A DNA stretch of 64,000 bases from Flavonifractor sp. An306 (GCF_002159455.1 NZ_NFIQ01000008.1:1-64000), one strand, 5' to 3'; shown: positions 18,404-27,176, numbered from the stretch's first letter. Notes: generated from the sequence alone by a model not told the origin. Numbers and translations: made by a program.

Positions 18404-18945
18404 AGTTTCAACCGTGGCCCAAACGAGATCCCGACAAAAACTATTTCAAGGTTCCCAACGAAGTATTTCACATCGGCCTCAGTTACCCGGAGATCTCCAT
18501 CTACTGCTATCTGCTGAGCATCGAGGACAGAGAAACCTTCCAGTGCTACCCCAGCTACAAGACCATCGGCAAGGCGCTGGGTATGAGCGAGAACACTGTG
18601 AGCAAGTATGTGCGCAGCCTGGAGGAGAAAGGTCTCATCCGCACCGAGCCGACGATGGTGCGGAGCAAAGACGGCAGACCCCTCAACGGGAATCTGCTCT
18701 ACACCATCCGTCCGATCCAGGCGGCAATCGAATTGTTCTACGAGCGGCAGTTCCGGCAGCTGGAGGAGGACACCGCCCGCCAGAGGGCGGCGGAACGCCT
18801 CGCAGAATTGGCCCGTGAAAGCCCTCAGAACGCCCTGTGTGCGCCTTCCGGAGAGGAAGCGAGTCCCACTTCCGGTCCGGGGGTGGTGGCCCAATTTGGC
18901 CCGCTTTCGGAGGCGCTTCTGGGGACGAAAGAAAAAGCAGGATAA
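18400..18945 (+). CDS. Winged-helix replication-initiator-like protein
   Basis: The 181-residue product opens with NYFKVPNEVFHIGLSYPEIS, then a winged helix (YKTIGKALGMSENTVSKYVR, LEEKGLIRTEP). This arrangement is typical of helix-turn-helix proteins in integrative elements that start replication after excision or control it. The C-terminal ~60 residues are low-complexity and Glu/Ala/Gly-rich. It is coupled to the gene before it through ATGA. The next gene lies 188 bases away, past a candidate oriT. Confidence 0.65.
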   Translation: MKFQPWPKRDPDKNYFKVPNEVFHIGLSYPEISIYCYLLSIEDRETFQCYPSYKTIGKALGMSENTVSKYVRSLEEKGLIRTEPTMVRSKDGRPLNGNLLYTIRPIQAAIELFYERQFRQLEEDTARQRAAERLAELARESPQNALCAPSGEEASPTSGPGVVAQFGPLSEALLGTKEKAG

Positions 18946-19133
18946 AAGCCGGGGGCGCCGGTGGCTCCTCCGGCCGGTCACATCTGCCCGCAGTGCGGGC
19001 AGTTACGGGGGTTTGGGGTGTATCAAAAGTGGGATCAAAAACAGGCGGCGGGGATCACGTTTGTGGTCACAATCCCCGAACTCCTACTGCCATAACGAAA
19101 AAATAGGGGTCACGCCCCGGAAAGGAGCAGTTT
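18946..19133 (+). other. Candidate transfer origin (oriT) with inverted repeats
   Basis: The gap directly upstream of the RHH and relaxase genes contains CTGCCCGCAGTGCGGGCAG (18984-19002), a 9-bp perfect inverted repeat around one base. A second imperfect pair, GGGGAT ... AATCCCC, lies near 19050-19078. Transfer origins of mobilizable elements are usually found here and contain such hairpins beside the nick site. No nick sequence can be assigned by eye. Confidence 0.4.
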
Positions 19134-19553
19134 ATGGGCAAAAAAGAGAGATTCGCCTTCTATCTCACCCCGGAAAAGAAAGCTATTCTGGAGCGCCGGT
19201 TTCAGGAGGACGGAAGCCGGAGCATGACCGCCTTCATTGAGCGGGCGGTGGACTTCTACCTGGACTATCTCAGCGCCAACAATTCCGGGCTTTTCCTGCC
19301 AACGTCTATCAAGTCCTACCTGGACGGGCGGCTGGGGCAGTTGGAGGAGCGGCTGTCCTCCCTGGCCTTCCGACAGGCGGTAGAGCAGGACATGGTGGCC
19401 GGTATCCTGGCCGACGCCTATCAGTTCAGCGATGAGGATCTCCGCCGTCGACGGGCGGAGAGCGTGCAGAACGTGAAGAAAACCAATGGCCGCGTCTCAC
19501 TGGAGCAGCGGGTGCGGAGAGCTTGGGAGGAGGGCGATGAGTGGCAAGACTGA
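19134..19553 (+). CDS. MobC/RHH-type relaxosome accessory protein
   Basis: A 139-residue protein whose N-terminus (RFAFYLTPEKKAILERRF...GSRSMTAFIERAVDFYL) fits a ribbon-helix-helix fold, as in accessory proteins that load the relaxase on oriT. The centre is coiled-coil-like (LEERLSSLAFRQAVEQ). ATG 19134 follows AAAGGAG. The last 13 bases overlap the relaxase start, so the two are made together. A 3' scrap of the same gene survives at 702-779 in element 1. Confidence 0.7.
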   Translation: MGKKERFAFYLTPEKKAILERRFQEDGSRSMTAFIERAVDFYLDYLSANNSGLFLPTSIKSYLDGRLGQLEERLSSLAFRQAVEQDMVAGILADAYQFSDEDLRRRRAESVQNVKKTNGRVSLEQRVRRAWEEGDEWQD

Positions 19554-21499
19554 TCCTGAAAAGTCCCTACCTGAAGTGTGACGGCGGAAACTCTGTCGGC
19601 GGTTATCTGCGGTACATTGGGACGCGGGAGCGGGTGGAACTGCTCCCGGATGACCGCCCGCCCACCAGAAAACAGGAGCAGCTGATTAGAAAACTGGTGA
19701 AGGATTTCCCTTCATCCAAGGAGTTGGGCGAGTATTTGGACTACGAAGCAAAGCCCACCAAAGCCCATGCCTCAGTATTTATCACCCGAGCATTGGAAGA
19801 AAACTGGGCGGCAGTACAGCAGTCAGAGGGATATATGAAGTACATTGCGACTCGCCCCAGAGCAGAACGGCTGGGTGATCACGGCCTGTTTAGTGATGAG
19901 GACGGCGTGAACTTGGAGCAGGCCATACTGGAGTTGGAGCAGTACACCGGCAACGTGTGGACGCACATCCTCTCCCTGAAGCGGGAGGATGCCGCCCGCC
20001 TCGGTTACGACAATGCCAAGGCGTGGATGAATCTGCTCCGAGCAAACCGCAACGATATCGCCGCCGCCATGAATATCCCGCCAAATCACTTCCGCTGGTA
20101 CGCCGCCTTCCACGATGAAGGGGATCATCCCCACGTCCACATGATGGCATGGTCTACGCAGCCCAGCGAGGCATACCTGACGCGGGATGGAATCCGCAAA
20201 ATCAAGTCTCAGTTAACCAATCAGATCTTCCGACAGGAGATGCTCCATACCTACGAGCAGAAGTCGCAGTCACGGGACGAGTTGGTGCGTGAGGCGCGGC
20301 GGGCCATCCGAAAACTCACGCAGAAGATGGTCCGGAGCATCTGCACAGAACCTGCCATCGAGCAAAAGATGTCGCAGTTGGCTGAACAGTTGGAAACGGT
20401 CAAGGGCAAAAAGTCCTACGGATACCTGCCCAAGTCTGCCAAGAAAACCGTGGATGAAGTGGTGGACAGGCTGGCGGAGCTTTCGGTGGTCCGTGAGTGC
20501 TACGCCCAATGGTGCGCCCTCCAAAGCGAGGTGGAGAGCTACTACCACGACAAGCCCAGAGAGAAGAAAAAGCTGTCTCAGGAGAAAGAATTCCGGCGGA
20601 TCAAGAACGCCGTCATTCAGGAGGCGGAGCGAATACGGCTGGGGGAGATCACCTTCGAGGACGCTGACCTGGCTGGGCATGACGAACCGGAGCAAGTGCA
20701 AGGTGAATCCTATGATTGCTGGGAACTGCGTCAAATCATCCGGGATGACACCCTCTCCCTGACCGACCGTGATCGGGTAGCGGAGGAGTTGGAGCAGCTG
20801 GCGGAGCGCGGCGACGCCCATGCCCAGTACCTGATGGGACAGCTTTACCGGGACGGCCCTCTGCTGATTCCGGACAGCCGGAAAGCAAAGCACTGGCTTA
20901 CCCAAGCGGCGAAACAGGGGCTGCCGGAGGCCCAGTACGCCCTTGGTAAACTGCTTCTCTCCAACGATTGGGAGGTGCGGGACCCGGACGAGGGTATCTG
21001 TTGGCTGAAGGAAGCGGCGGAAAACGGAAACCAGTGGGCCGCCTACCGGCTGGGGAAAGAATATCTGACCGGCGAGGCAGTGACCAAGGATACCTCCAAG
21101 GCAGCGGAGTGGTTTACCCGGTCGGCGGAGGCGGGCAACCAGTACGCCCAGTACATGCTGGGCAAGCTGTGCCTGACGGGACAGGGAGTAGCCCAAGAGC
21201 AGGCCCAGGCAATGGTGTGGTTCGGTCGCTCCGCCGCCCAGGGAAACCAGTACGCACAATTCTTCCTGGAACGGCAGAGTGACCTCCGTCCACCCTCCGT
21301 CATGCTGGCGGTCACCCGCCTGCTCTACCACATGAGCCGGATCTTCGAGGATCACTCCCTGCCCCGCTTCAGCACCGGCCTCCAGGTGGACAGCAAACTG
21401 AGAAGAAAAATCCAGGCAAAGAAAATCGCTATGGGCCACAAGCCGGATGACCACGAGGAGGAACAGAACCAGGGCGGCATGGTCATGGGCGGGATGTGA
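19541..21499 (+). CDS. MobP3-type relaxase with Sel1 repeats (element 2)
   Basis: A 652-residue relaxase, the same length as the copy at 767-2725 and clearly homologous throughout. The metal-binding triad is HPHVHM in the context FHDEGDHPHVHMMAWS. Sel1 repeats fill residues ~415-575 (AQYLMGQLYRDG, AQYALGKLLLS, AAYRLGKEYLTG, AQYMLGKLCLTG). The start is GTG 19541, after GGGAGGAGGG, inside the end of the preceding gene. Conserved tail: KKIAMGHKPDDHEEEQ. With the adjacent RHH gene and candidate oriT it makes a complete mobilization unit; no type IV secretion genes are present, so transfer depends on a helper. Confidence 0.88.
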   Translation: MARLILKSPYLKCDGGNSVGGYLRYIGTRERVELLPDDRPPTRKQEQLIRKLVKDFPSSKELGEYLDYEAKPTKAHASVFITRALEENWAAVQQSEGYMKYIATRPRAERLGDHGLFSDEDGVNLEQAILELEQYTGNVWTHILSLKREDAARLGYDNAKAWMNLLRANRNDIAAAMNIPPNHFRWYAAFHDEGDHPHVHMMAWSTQPSEAYLTRDGIRKIKSQLTNQIFRQEMLHTYEQKSQSRDELVREARRAIRKLTQKMVRSICTEPAIEQKMSQLAEQLETVKGKKSYGYLPKSAKKTVDEVVDRLAELSVVRECYAQWCALQSEVESYYHDKPREKKKLSQEKEFRRIKNAVIQEAERIRLGEITFEDADLAGHDEPEQVQGESYDCWELRQIIRDDTLSLTDRDRVAEELEQLAERGDAHAQYLMGQLYRDGPLLIPDSRKAKHWLTQAAKQGLPEAQYALGKLLLSNDWEVRDPDEGICWLKEAAENGNQWAAYRLGKEYLTGEAVTKDTSKAAEWFTRSAEAGNQYAQYMLGKLCLTGQGVAQEQAQAMVWFGRSAAQGNQYAQFFLERQSDLRPPSVMLAVTRLLYHMSRIFEDHSLPRFSTGLQVDSKLRRKIQAKKIAMGHKPDDHEEEQNQGGMVMGGM

Positions 21500-21569
21500 A
21501 CCCCTCCAGAAATTGCGCCGCAAAACAAAGAATAAAATCCCTTCCGCCAGGAGGGTAGAAAGGAATCCG

Positions 21570-21788
21570 ATGAAACGATCCAAGTACAGCTCGTTCAACG
21601 AACTGCCCCTGATGCTGACCGTGCAGGATGTGGCTGATGTGCTGGGCATCGGGCTGGCCCACGCCTATGAGGTGGCCCACCGGCAGGATTTCCCCACCAT
21701 CACCCTGGGCAGCCGGATCATCGTCCCCCGTGACAAGTTCATGGCGTGGATCGACGAACAGGCGGCCCAAAAGACGGAAATATTTTAG
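21570..21788 (+). CDS. xis: Excisionase-like HTH protein (Xis, element 2)
   Basis: A 72-residue protein almost identical to the one at 2795-3013, with helix-turn-helix LTVQDVADVLGIGLAHAYEV and wing SRIIVPRDKFMAWI. ATG 21570 follows AGAAAGGA. It lies between relaxase and integrase, as in element 1. A ~64-base insertion with a hairpin separates it from int in this copy only, which may alter the balance of Xis and Int. Confidence 0.8.
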   Translation: MKRSKYSSFNELPLMLTVQDVADVLGIGLAHAYEVAHRQDFPTITLGSRIIVPRDKFMAWIDEQAAQKTEIF

Positions 21789-21828
21789 TGGCTATTTCAA
21801 AGATTCTGTGGTATTTGTTTGTGTTGCA

Positions 21829-21893
21829 ATAAGCGCCCGCAGGCGCAATGCATGCGAGCAACCGAGCGAAGCGAGGCGCTTAGCGAGCCGTAA
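21829..21893. repeat. ~64-base hairpin-forming insertion between xis and int
   Basis: Aligning with 3014-3070 shows extra sequence between GTGTTGCAA and AAAGGAGG. It carries AAGCGCC (21831-21837) and GGCGCTT (21875-21881) as a stem, plus GC-rich smaller repeats. It looks like a REP-like or miniature element that landed between promoter and ribosome site. Confidence 0.6.
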
Positions 21894-21907
21894 AGGAGGA
21901 ATGAACG

Positions 21908-23137
21908 ATGGCGAAGAAACGAGCAAACGGCGAGGGCAGCATCCGGAAAAAGCCCAATGGCCGCTGGGAGGGCAGATACACCCAGGGCATTGACCCCAGC
22001 ACCGGCCGCGCCATCCAGAAAAGCGTATCCGCCCGAACACAGGCCGAATGCAAGGAAAAGCTGGCGAAAGTCATCCGAGACAACCGGGGCATCCCGGTCA
22101 ACCACAACGAGGACTACACCGTGGCGGAGTGGTGCAGGCTGTGGTTTGAAACCTACAGCAAGCCCGTGATCCGGCACAACACCGCAAAGACCTATGAGAA
22201 CATGATCGAAAACCACATCGTACCAGCTATTGGAGGAATCAAACTCAAGCGGCTCACCGCCATCCAGATCCAGAAGATGTACAACGATTCCAAAACCAGC
22301 GGGCGGGTGCAGCGCTTTGAGAAAAAGACCGACACGGCCCTGTCTGGAAGCACAGTACGGCGCATCCACATGGTGCTCTCCTCGGCGCTGAAGCAGGCGG
22401 TCAAGGAGCGGCTCATTCCCTACAACCCCTGCGACAACTGCCGTATCCCGCCCAAGGAGAAAAAGGAGATGGCTATCATCCCGCCGGAAAAGCTGGGTGT
22501 ATACCTCAGCGAGGCGGAGAAGTACGGCGTCCTGCCCATGTTCTATCTGGAGCTGTCCAGTGGCCTGCGGCGGGGAGAGCTGCTGGCCCTCCGGTGGGAT
22601 GACCTGAATGTGAAGGATCGCATCCTCTCGGTGAGCAAGCAGGTCACCCGGATTGACGGGGAGCTGGTGGTGACGGAGCCGAAAACCAAGAACTCCGTCC
22701 GCAAGGTGGCGCTGTCCCAGCAGACCGTGGATATGCTGGTGAAGGAGCATGAACAGCATCCAGACAGCCCCCTCCTGTTCCCGTCGCCCCGCACCGGCGG
22801 GTACTGGAGTCCGGATGCGGTGTCCAGGATCAACCGGAAACTGCTGGCGCAGGCCGGCATCGAGGAGCGCGTTCGCTTCCATGATCTGCGCCATACTTTC
22901 GCCACGATGGCCCTCTCCAGCGGCGTGGATGTGAAGACCCTGTCCAGTATGCTGGGTCACTACAGCGCCGGGTTCACCCTCGATACCTATACGCACATCA
23001 CCAACGATATGCAGAGAGGTGCGGCTGAGAAAATCGGCGGCTTCATGGAAACAGCCACAGCCAAGCCAGAACCGGAACCGCCCGACCCGCCGGAGGAGAG
23101 CCGGTGTAAGGTGATACCGTTCGAGAGGGTGGAGTAA
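21908..23137 (+). CDS. int: Tyrosine site-specific integrase (element 2)
   Basis: A 409-residue integrase aligning without gaps to the one at 3070-4299. It has the arm-binding N-terminus GEGSIRKKPNGRWEGRY and the complete catalytic set at R221, H325, R328, H351 and Y361. ATG 21908 follows AAAGGAGGAATGAACG. It should recombine the 45-base tRNA-Pro core at 5388-5432 with that at 26849-26893. A hairpin terminator follows the stop and the cargo gene is read toward it from the other side. Confidence 0.93.
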   Translation: MAKKRANGEGSIRKKPNGRWEGRYTQGIDPSTGRAIQKSVSARTQAECKEKLAKVIRDNRGIPVNHNEDYTVAEWCRLWFETYSKPVIRHNTAKTYENMIENHIVPAIGGIKLKRLTAIQIQKMYNDSKTSGRVQRFEKKTDTALSGSTVRRIHMVLSSALKQAVKERLIPYNPCDNCRIPPKEKKEMAIIPPEKLGVYLSEAEKYGVLPMFYLELSSGLRRGELLALRWDDLNVKDRILSVSKQVTRIDGELVVTEPKTKNSVRKVALSQQTVDMLVKEHEQHPDSPLLFPSPRTGGYWSPDAVSRINRKLLAQAGIEERVRFHDLRHTFATMALSSGVDVKTLSSMLGHYSAGFTLDTYTHITNDMQRGAAEKIGGFMETATAKPEPEPPDPPEESRCKVIPFERVE

Positions 23138-23141
23138 AAGA

Positions 23142-23182
23142 AATGATGCCAAAGGGGCGAAATATCGTCCCTTTGGCACTTG
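23142..23182 (+). terminator. Hairpin terminator after int (element 2)
   Basis: TGCCAAAGGGGCGA and TCGTCCCTTTGGCA pair as a long stem with only a short loop, ending in CTTGCTTAT. It sits where the element 1 integrase has its own terminator, between convergent genes. Confidence 0.65.
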
Positions 23183-23262
23183 CTTATCATGCGAAAAGAA
23201 ACTCCTTCATTTTGTGCAGACAACGCAAAAACTCGCTCAGATTTTGTACAGCAAAGTTATTT

Positions 23263-26200
23263 TCATAATTTATTATCTGACTTTTTTCTCCTCAGTATTT
23301 CCGTAATGGGGGAATTCTCTTTGCCTGTAGGGATAATAGGATCATCGCCTGGTATAATAGCACACACCGACAAAAAATCATTTTTCAATATATCACTGGC
23401 GTTACAGATGATAATACTTTCCCGATTCATTTTGATTGCTAATTCCGTATAGACGAATGGTTCTGCTGTTCTATCTTGCATATAGGCAGGGCACAAAAAG
23501 AATTCCTGATATTTTTCAAATTCGCTCTCGAACATTTTCAGATTTGTATCACTGGATGGTTGCATTGTGTGGAGCCGCACAGGTAAAGAAGCAATAAACA
23601 AATCCTCTCCAGAATCGCTCGAAAAGCTATTTGGCCCAATAGCAACACGATACCAATTTGGATGCTTGCGGTCAATGCCCTTAATGATGCGAATCCCAAG
23701 CTGATTATTAATATTATGATCGCCCATTAGTTTGCGCCAATCTTCCCAAATTGCTTTGCCATGGCCTGTTTCGAAGATAAAAGAAAGTACAGGAGGTACG
23801 CAATATCCTTTATATGCCATAAACATAACACCCTTCCATTGTGCTTGGTTCCAGGCAGGGATATTTATGATTGAGGAAGTGTACATGTTGGCATTGCTTA
23901 TTTTGGCAAAATCTGCGTCGGGAGGTATGTCAAAAACCACATTCTTTGGCAGTACCACAGGTTCTGCAGCTTCTTGCCTTGGAGCGCTTGTTATCGGAGA
24001 TTTTCGGGTTCTTATCATCTCCAGACAAGGATAATCATGTACTAACGCGGGATAATAGAAAGTTTCTTTTCCGAGAACTTCCATATCAAAAAATATGCTA
24101 TTTGCAAAAACTCCTGAGCGCTCAAATGCGGCATCATTTCGAACCATTTTCTCTATTTTCGCCAATTCAGAAGGAACCGGAAACATAATAGAAATGACTT
24201 CAGCTAACAAACTGTTCATGAAATCTGAGAAAAGGTCTTGTTCATGAACAATATTTTGAGAATCATAATCTCTGAAAGCAACCTCAATGCTTGAAGGCTT
24301 TTCGGCGGAATGTAAAATCCGAACCAATTCTTGAGTCGAGTTGTCGTAGCGGAGATTGATTTCTATCTCTCCGTGTAGAGAAATAAGCTTATTAGGCAAC
24401 CCTGATCCAAGGAAGCTTTCGATGGTGGCAAGTATAGTCGCTGCAAACTCAAATTCTCCATGATTATAAGGGGTAGAAAAATTCACATTAAAGGAGCATC
24501 CAAGTACTTTAGAGTGAAGTGAACAGGTGTCTTCAAAGCCATACCAAGGGGCATTGACCATTTGCTTCAATGCCGGTTGATCTTTCCACTTCCCAATTAC
24601 ATCATCAAATACTTCAGTACTGCCGCCTAATTCGGCAAGCATTTCCTCATCGTAGTGTCCAAGTTCATATTTCATCGCAGCCCTTGAAAAAATCAAACCC
24701 TGCTCGTCCAAAAAGGCCGGAAATTCCCCAAGTCTTTTTGCTGTTTCGTATGGTGTGCGAAGTAATTGAAGCGCCAACACATAATCAAAACTATCGCCCT
24801 TATCAGCGTTTGAGCGAATCTCGCCAGGGTATATGTGTTCAGCGATAAGTGAAAACCTGTGAAATACAATTGCGTTAAGAACATGCCCGAGCCTTAATTC
24901 AAGGTTTTTCAGAGAATATGCACTCATGAAAAGTACAGGTGAGACATCGCCATATTTGAAGTACTGATTTAAGTAGAGAATAAAATCATAGTAATAAAAA
25001 TTCCTGGCAGCCCAATACAGGCCGATGCTTTGGAAAATGTCTGCCATATCCAAAATCACAAAAGACAGAAGTTCTTTGCTTTCTTCGTTGTAGAGCTTAC
25101 TCAACGTGCGGCTGAAATAAATCAATGCCTCGTATGGCTTCTCATCTTTTAACTTGCGACCACGGTTCATAAGAAGTTTAGCGGCCTCGATATTTCTCTT
25201 CTGCTCGCTCATGATATCGACGGAACGCTCAAACATCTCGGGAAAGCGCTTGGTATTTTCGAATACAGGAAACTCTTGGATAGCACGACAAAGAGGGCGA
25301 ATATCCAAATCAAGATGCCCAGAACTTGCCTCCAAAATCAGGATGATATCATCAGCTATTGTATCTGGATCATCCCCCAGGAAGAAGCGCATTAATTGAA
25401 ATGCAGCCTTAGCTTCAATAGCGGTATTTGGCTTAGAAGGGTCACTCGTATAGCGAGCATACTCGTTTTTTAGAATCTGAGTATGTTCATCTATAGAAAA
25501 TGTGTTGTCGCTCAAGGACAGTGAAAACAAATTAATCCAAAGAGTGATTAGATCGATAAAAAGATGTACATTTTGACTTTCCACCACAAGTTTTTCATAA
25601 TCTTTATAAAAACGATAGTAGTGGTTTTTATCCTCATACCACCAATATACAGTCCAGGCTGCATCGCGTACAGCATTGGCGTGGTCAATGGTACTCCCCT
25701 TTTCTGCTGAAAGACTAATGCTGCGATCAATAAGCCCTAATAGCTGATGCAAAGGATATTCAAGTTCTCTTGCTAAAATAACATTTCTTTGTGCAAGAAA
25801 CACGAGTTCTGACTGCTTGGTTTGCTGGGAAACAAGTTTTTGTTCATTTTCTTCAAATTCTTGTTTCCGCTTTAAATCCTGCGATCCTATTCTTACCTCA
25901 TCGCGAAAGCTGTCAGAGAAGCCAAAAACAGATATTGCCATATCAATGTTTTGATGTGAGGAAAAGACCTTATCGAGGATCCAACTCCGGTCTAAAATCC
26001 GGATATCCACACCGTGCAAGTTTCGCAATTCATCTTCTGCTTGTGCTCTTTTCTTGTCTGGGACATACTGGTTGGACATAAAGAAAACCTTAGTGTATCC
26101 GCGCCCCTCTTGTTGATTTACTGAGACAATTTTGGCAACATCGGATTTCACCTTTGACTTCCAGTCCTTTTTTGCGCTTATAGCGAACGCCCATCGTTCT

Positions 26201-26502
26201 GAAGCGGCGGCGTTTCCGAAGTACCATCGATCCGATATTTCTTTTGAAACAGGATATGTTTCGCTGTCAACCTTGCTATCACCGCCTCCGGTTGGGCCGG
26301 TTTGTGGTAATAGATTTGGACATACTTCTGATTCAGCAAGTTTTCTGCAAAATTCCTCAAAGGCTTTCTCGAGATTCTTACTTGTAAGAGATTCAAGGTA
26401 ATAATCGAACATATCTCGGTCTAAGTTTCCCTTTTTTACTAATATTGAATCCGAGAATTGTTCAGGATGTGTCTTTTTGTAGAATTCATTCTGACGTCCC
26501 AT
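23263..26502 (-). CDS. Large nuclease-like protein with helical repeats, probable defence cargo
   Basis: The 1079-residue product is not one I can name. Residues ~60-185 look like a restriction-endonuclease-type fold: GPTGGGDSKVDSETYPV supplies an acidic residue after a Gly-rich loop, then WAFAISAKKDWKSKV gives a (S/E)xK-like strand, followed by KVFFMSNQYVPDKKRA and VDIRILDRSWILDKV. The middle (~residues 330-650) is helical and TPR-like; the last third is mixed alpha/beta. ATG 26502 follows GAGGGA. The gene is much more AT-rich than its neighbours and occupies the cargo slot next to the att block, the same place as the EcsC-like gene in element 1. A nuclease plus sensor layout is typical of anti-phage proteins; that role is inference. 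Confidence 0.65.
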   Translation of the reverse strand: MGRQNEFYKKTHPEQFSDSILVKKGNLDRDMFDYYLESLTSKNLEKAFEEFCRKLAESEVCPNLLPQTGPTGGGDSKVDSETYPVSKEISDRWYFGNAAASERWAFAISAKKDWKSKVKSDVAKIVSVNQQEGRGYTKVFFMSNQYVPDKKRAQAEDELRNLHGVDIRILDRSWILDKVFSSHQNIDMAISVFGFSDSFRDEVRIGSQDLKRKQEFEENEQKLVSQQTKQSELVFLAQRNVILARELEYPLHQLLGLIDRSISLSAEKGSTIDHANAVRDAAWTVYWWYEDKNHYYRFYKDYEKLVVESQNVHLFIDLITLWINLFSLSLSDNTFSIDEHTQILKNEYARYTSDPSKPNTAIEAKAAFQLMRFFLGDDPDTIADDIILILEASSGHLDLDIRPLCRAIQEFPVFENTKRFPEMFERSVDIMSEQKRNIEAAKLLMNRGRKLKDEKPYEALIYFSRTLSKLYNEESKELLSFVILDMADIFQSIGLYWAARNFYYYDFILYLNQYFKYGDVSPVLFMSAYSLKNLELRLGHVLNAIVFHRFSLIAEHIYPGEIRSNADKGDSFDYVLALQLLRTPYETAKRLGEFPAFLDEQGLIFSRAAMKYELGHYDEEMLAELGGSTEVFDDVIGKWKDQPALKQMVNAPWYGFEDTCSLHSKVLGCSFNVNFSTPYNHGEFEFAATILATIESFLGSGLPNKLISLHGEIEINLRYDNSTQELVRILHSAEKPSSIEVAFRDYDSQNIVHEQDLFSDFMNSLLAEVISIMFPVPSELAKIEKMVRNDAAFERSGVFANSIFFDMEVLGKETFYYPALVHDYPCLEMIRTRKSPITSAPRQEAAEPVVLPKNVVFDIPPDADFAKISNANMYTSSIINIPAWNQAQWKGVMFMAYKGYCVPPVLSFIFETGHGKAIWEDWRKLMGDHNINNQLGIRIIKGIDRKHPNWYRVAIGPNSFSSDSGEDLFIASLPVRLHTMQPSSDTNLKMFESEFEKYQEFFLCPAYMQDRTAEPFVYTELAIKMNRESIIICNASDILKNDFLSVCAIIPGDDPIIPTGKENSPITEILRRKKSDNKL

Positions 26503-26613
26503 TTGAATCCCTCACTGTTCGGACATTATTTTGAATGCATTACAGATAAAATAAGCCGCATGGGAATACACCCACACGGCTGCCTTGGTGGCGCAAAGGC
26601 TCACCGTAGAACT

Positions 26614-26642
26614 ATTATAGTGGATAAGGCTGGAAAACTCAA
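26614..26642 (-). promoter_or_regulatory. Leftward cargo promoter at inner edge of the second att block
   Basis: On the minus strand TTGAGT (26642-26637), 17 bases and TATAAT (26619-26614). Transcription would reach the 1079-residue gene at 26502. The leader contains a hairpin (AGCCG ... CGGCT, about 26551-26575) followed on the minus strand by TATTTTAT, which might act as an attenuator. Confidence 0.7.
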
Positions 26643-26893
26643 GAATTTGTCGTATCCACAACGAGAAAACAGCAGTCACGCCAATTAGGGATGGGTTAGG
26701 GATTTGGCGGTTTCGGCAACTATCCTCGCTCATGCTCCCGCCGCTTTTCTGCCCCTTGAACCACTGCTGAACAGCAATTGTCCGATCCTTAAAAACAAAA
26801 TAAAAAACGCAGAAAAACCGCCTTTTCAGGCGGTTTTTCTGCGAAAGGTGGTCGGAGTGCGGGGACTCGAACCCCGGGCCTCCTGCTCCCAAA
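26620..26893. repeat. Conserved att-flanking block, right copy, overlapping tRNA-Pro
   Basis: Homologous to 5159-5432; the last 45 bases (26849-26893) are identical and form the 3' half of tRNA-Pro. It marks the chromosome-proximal end of element 2. The region from 26503 to 26848 has no protein gene. Confidence 0.85.
26814..26840 (-). terminator. tRNA-Pro terminator
   Basis: AAAAACCGCC and GGCGGTTTTT form a stem around TTTTCA (plus-strand loop), just 3' of the tRNA on the minus strand. It ends in a T run and is repeated in the left att block. Confidence 0.8.
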
Positions 26894-26924
26894 GCAGGCG
26901 CGCTACCAACTGCGCAACACCCCG
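26849..26924 (-). tRNA. tRNA-Pro (anticodon UGG)
   Basis: The minus strand folds as a 76-base tRNA with encoded CCA. The acceptor stem is CGGGGTG/CACTCCG with one G-U pair, the D arm is GCGC AGTTGGTA GCGC, and the anticodon loop TTTGGGA sits in the stem CCTGC/GCAGG. The T arm is CGGGG TTCGAGT CCCCG. It has U9 where the broken copies have A9. Its 3' half is supplied by element 2. It has no promoter of its own within 60 bases and probably depends on the promoter at 27220-27248, read through two broken copies. Confidence 0.9.
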
Positions 26925-26954
26925 ATATGAAGTTGTGGGACTGCTGGGCGGTTT

Positions 26955-26993
26955 CTCCCAAAGCAAGCGCGCTACCAACTGCGCTACACCCGG
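26955..26993 (-). pseudogene. 5' half of tRNA-Pro (broken copy 2)
   Basis: CCGGGTGTAGCGCAGTTGG and the following bases to TTTGGGAG match the first half of tRNA-Pro, with a G-to-C change in the acceptor stem. The match stops at the anticodon loop. It is one of two upstream scars of recombination at the same point as the att core. Confidence 0.7.
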
Positions 26994-27137
26994 ATATGAA
27001 GTTTTCCAATTGTGGTCAAACATGTGGTCAACGCCGATTTTTGACCAGTTACCGGCGACGGGGAAAGTGCTGTCAGCCCAACTGTCCCAAGGCTTTCCGG
27101 GTTTTCCAAGGCCTGTGGCTCGAACCCGAGCCTCACG

Positions 27138-27176
27138 CTCCCAAAGCAGGCGCGCTACCAACTGCGCTACACCCCG
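27138..27176 (-). pseudogene. 5' half of tRNA-Pro (broken copy 1, promoter-proximal)
   Basis: CGGGGTGTAGCGCAGTTGG onward to TTTGGGAG matches tRNA-Pro exactly in its first half. The continuation (GTGAGGCTCGGGTTCGAGCC) resembles a T arm but cannot pair correctly. The ~140 bases between this and copy 2 contain TGTGGTCAAAC and TGTGGTCAACG (near 27012-27032), which look like remains of integrase arm-site repeats. Confidence 0.65.
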
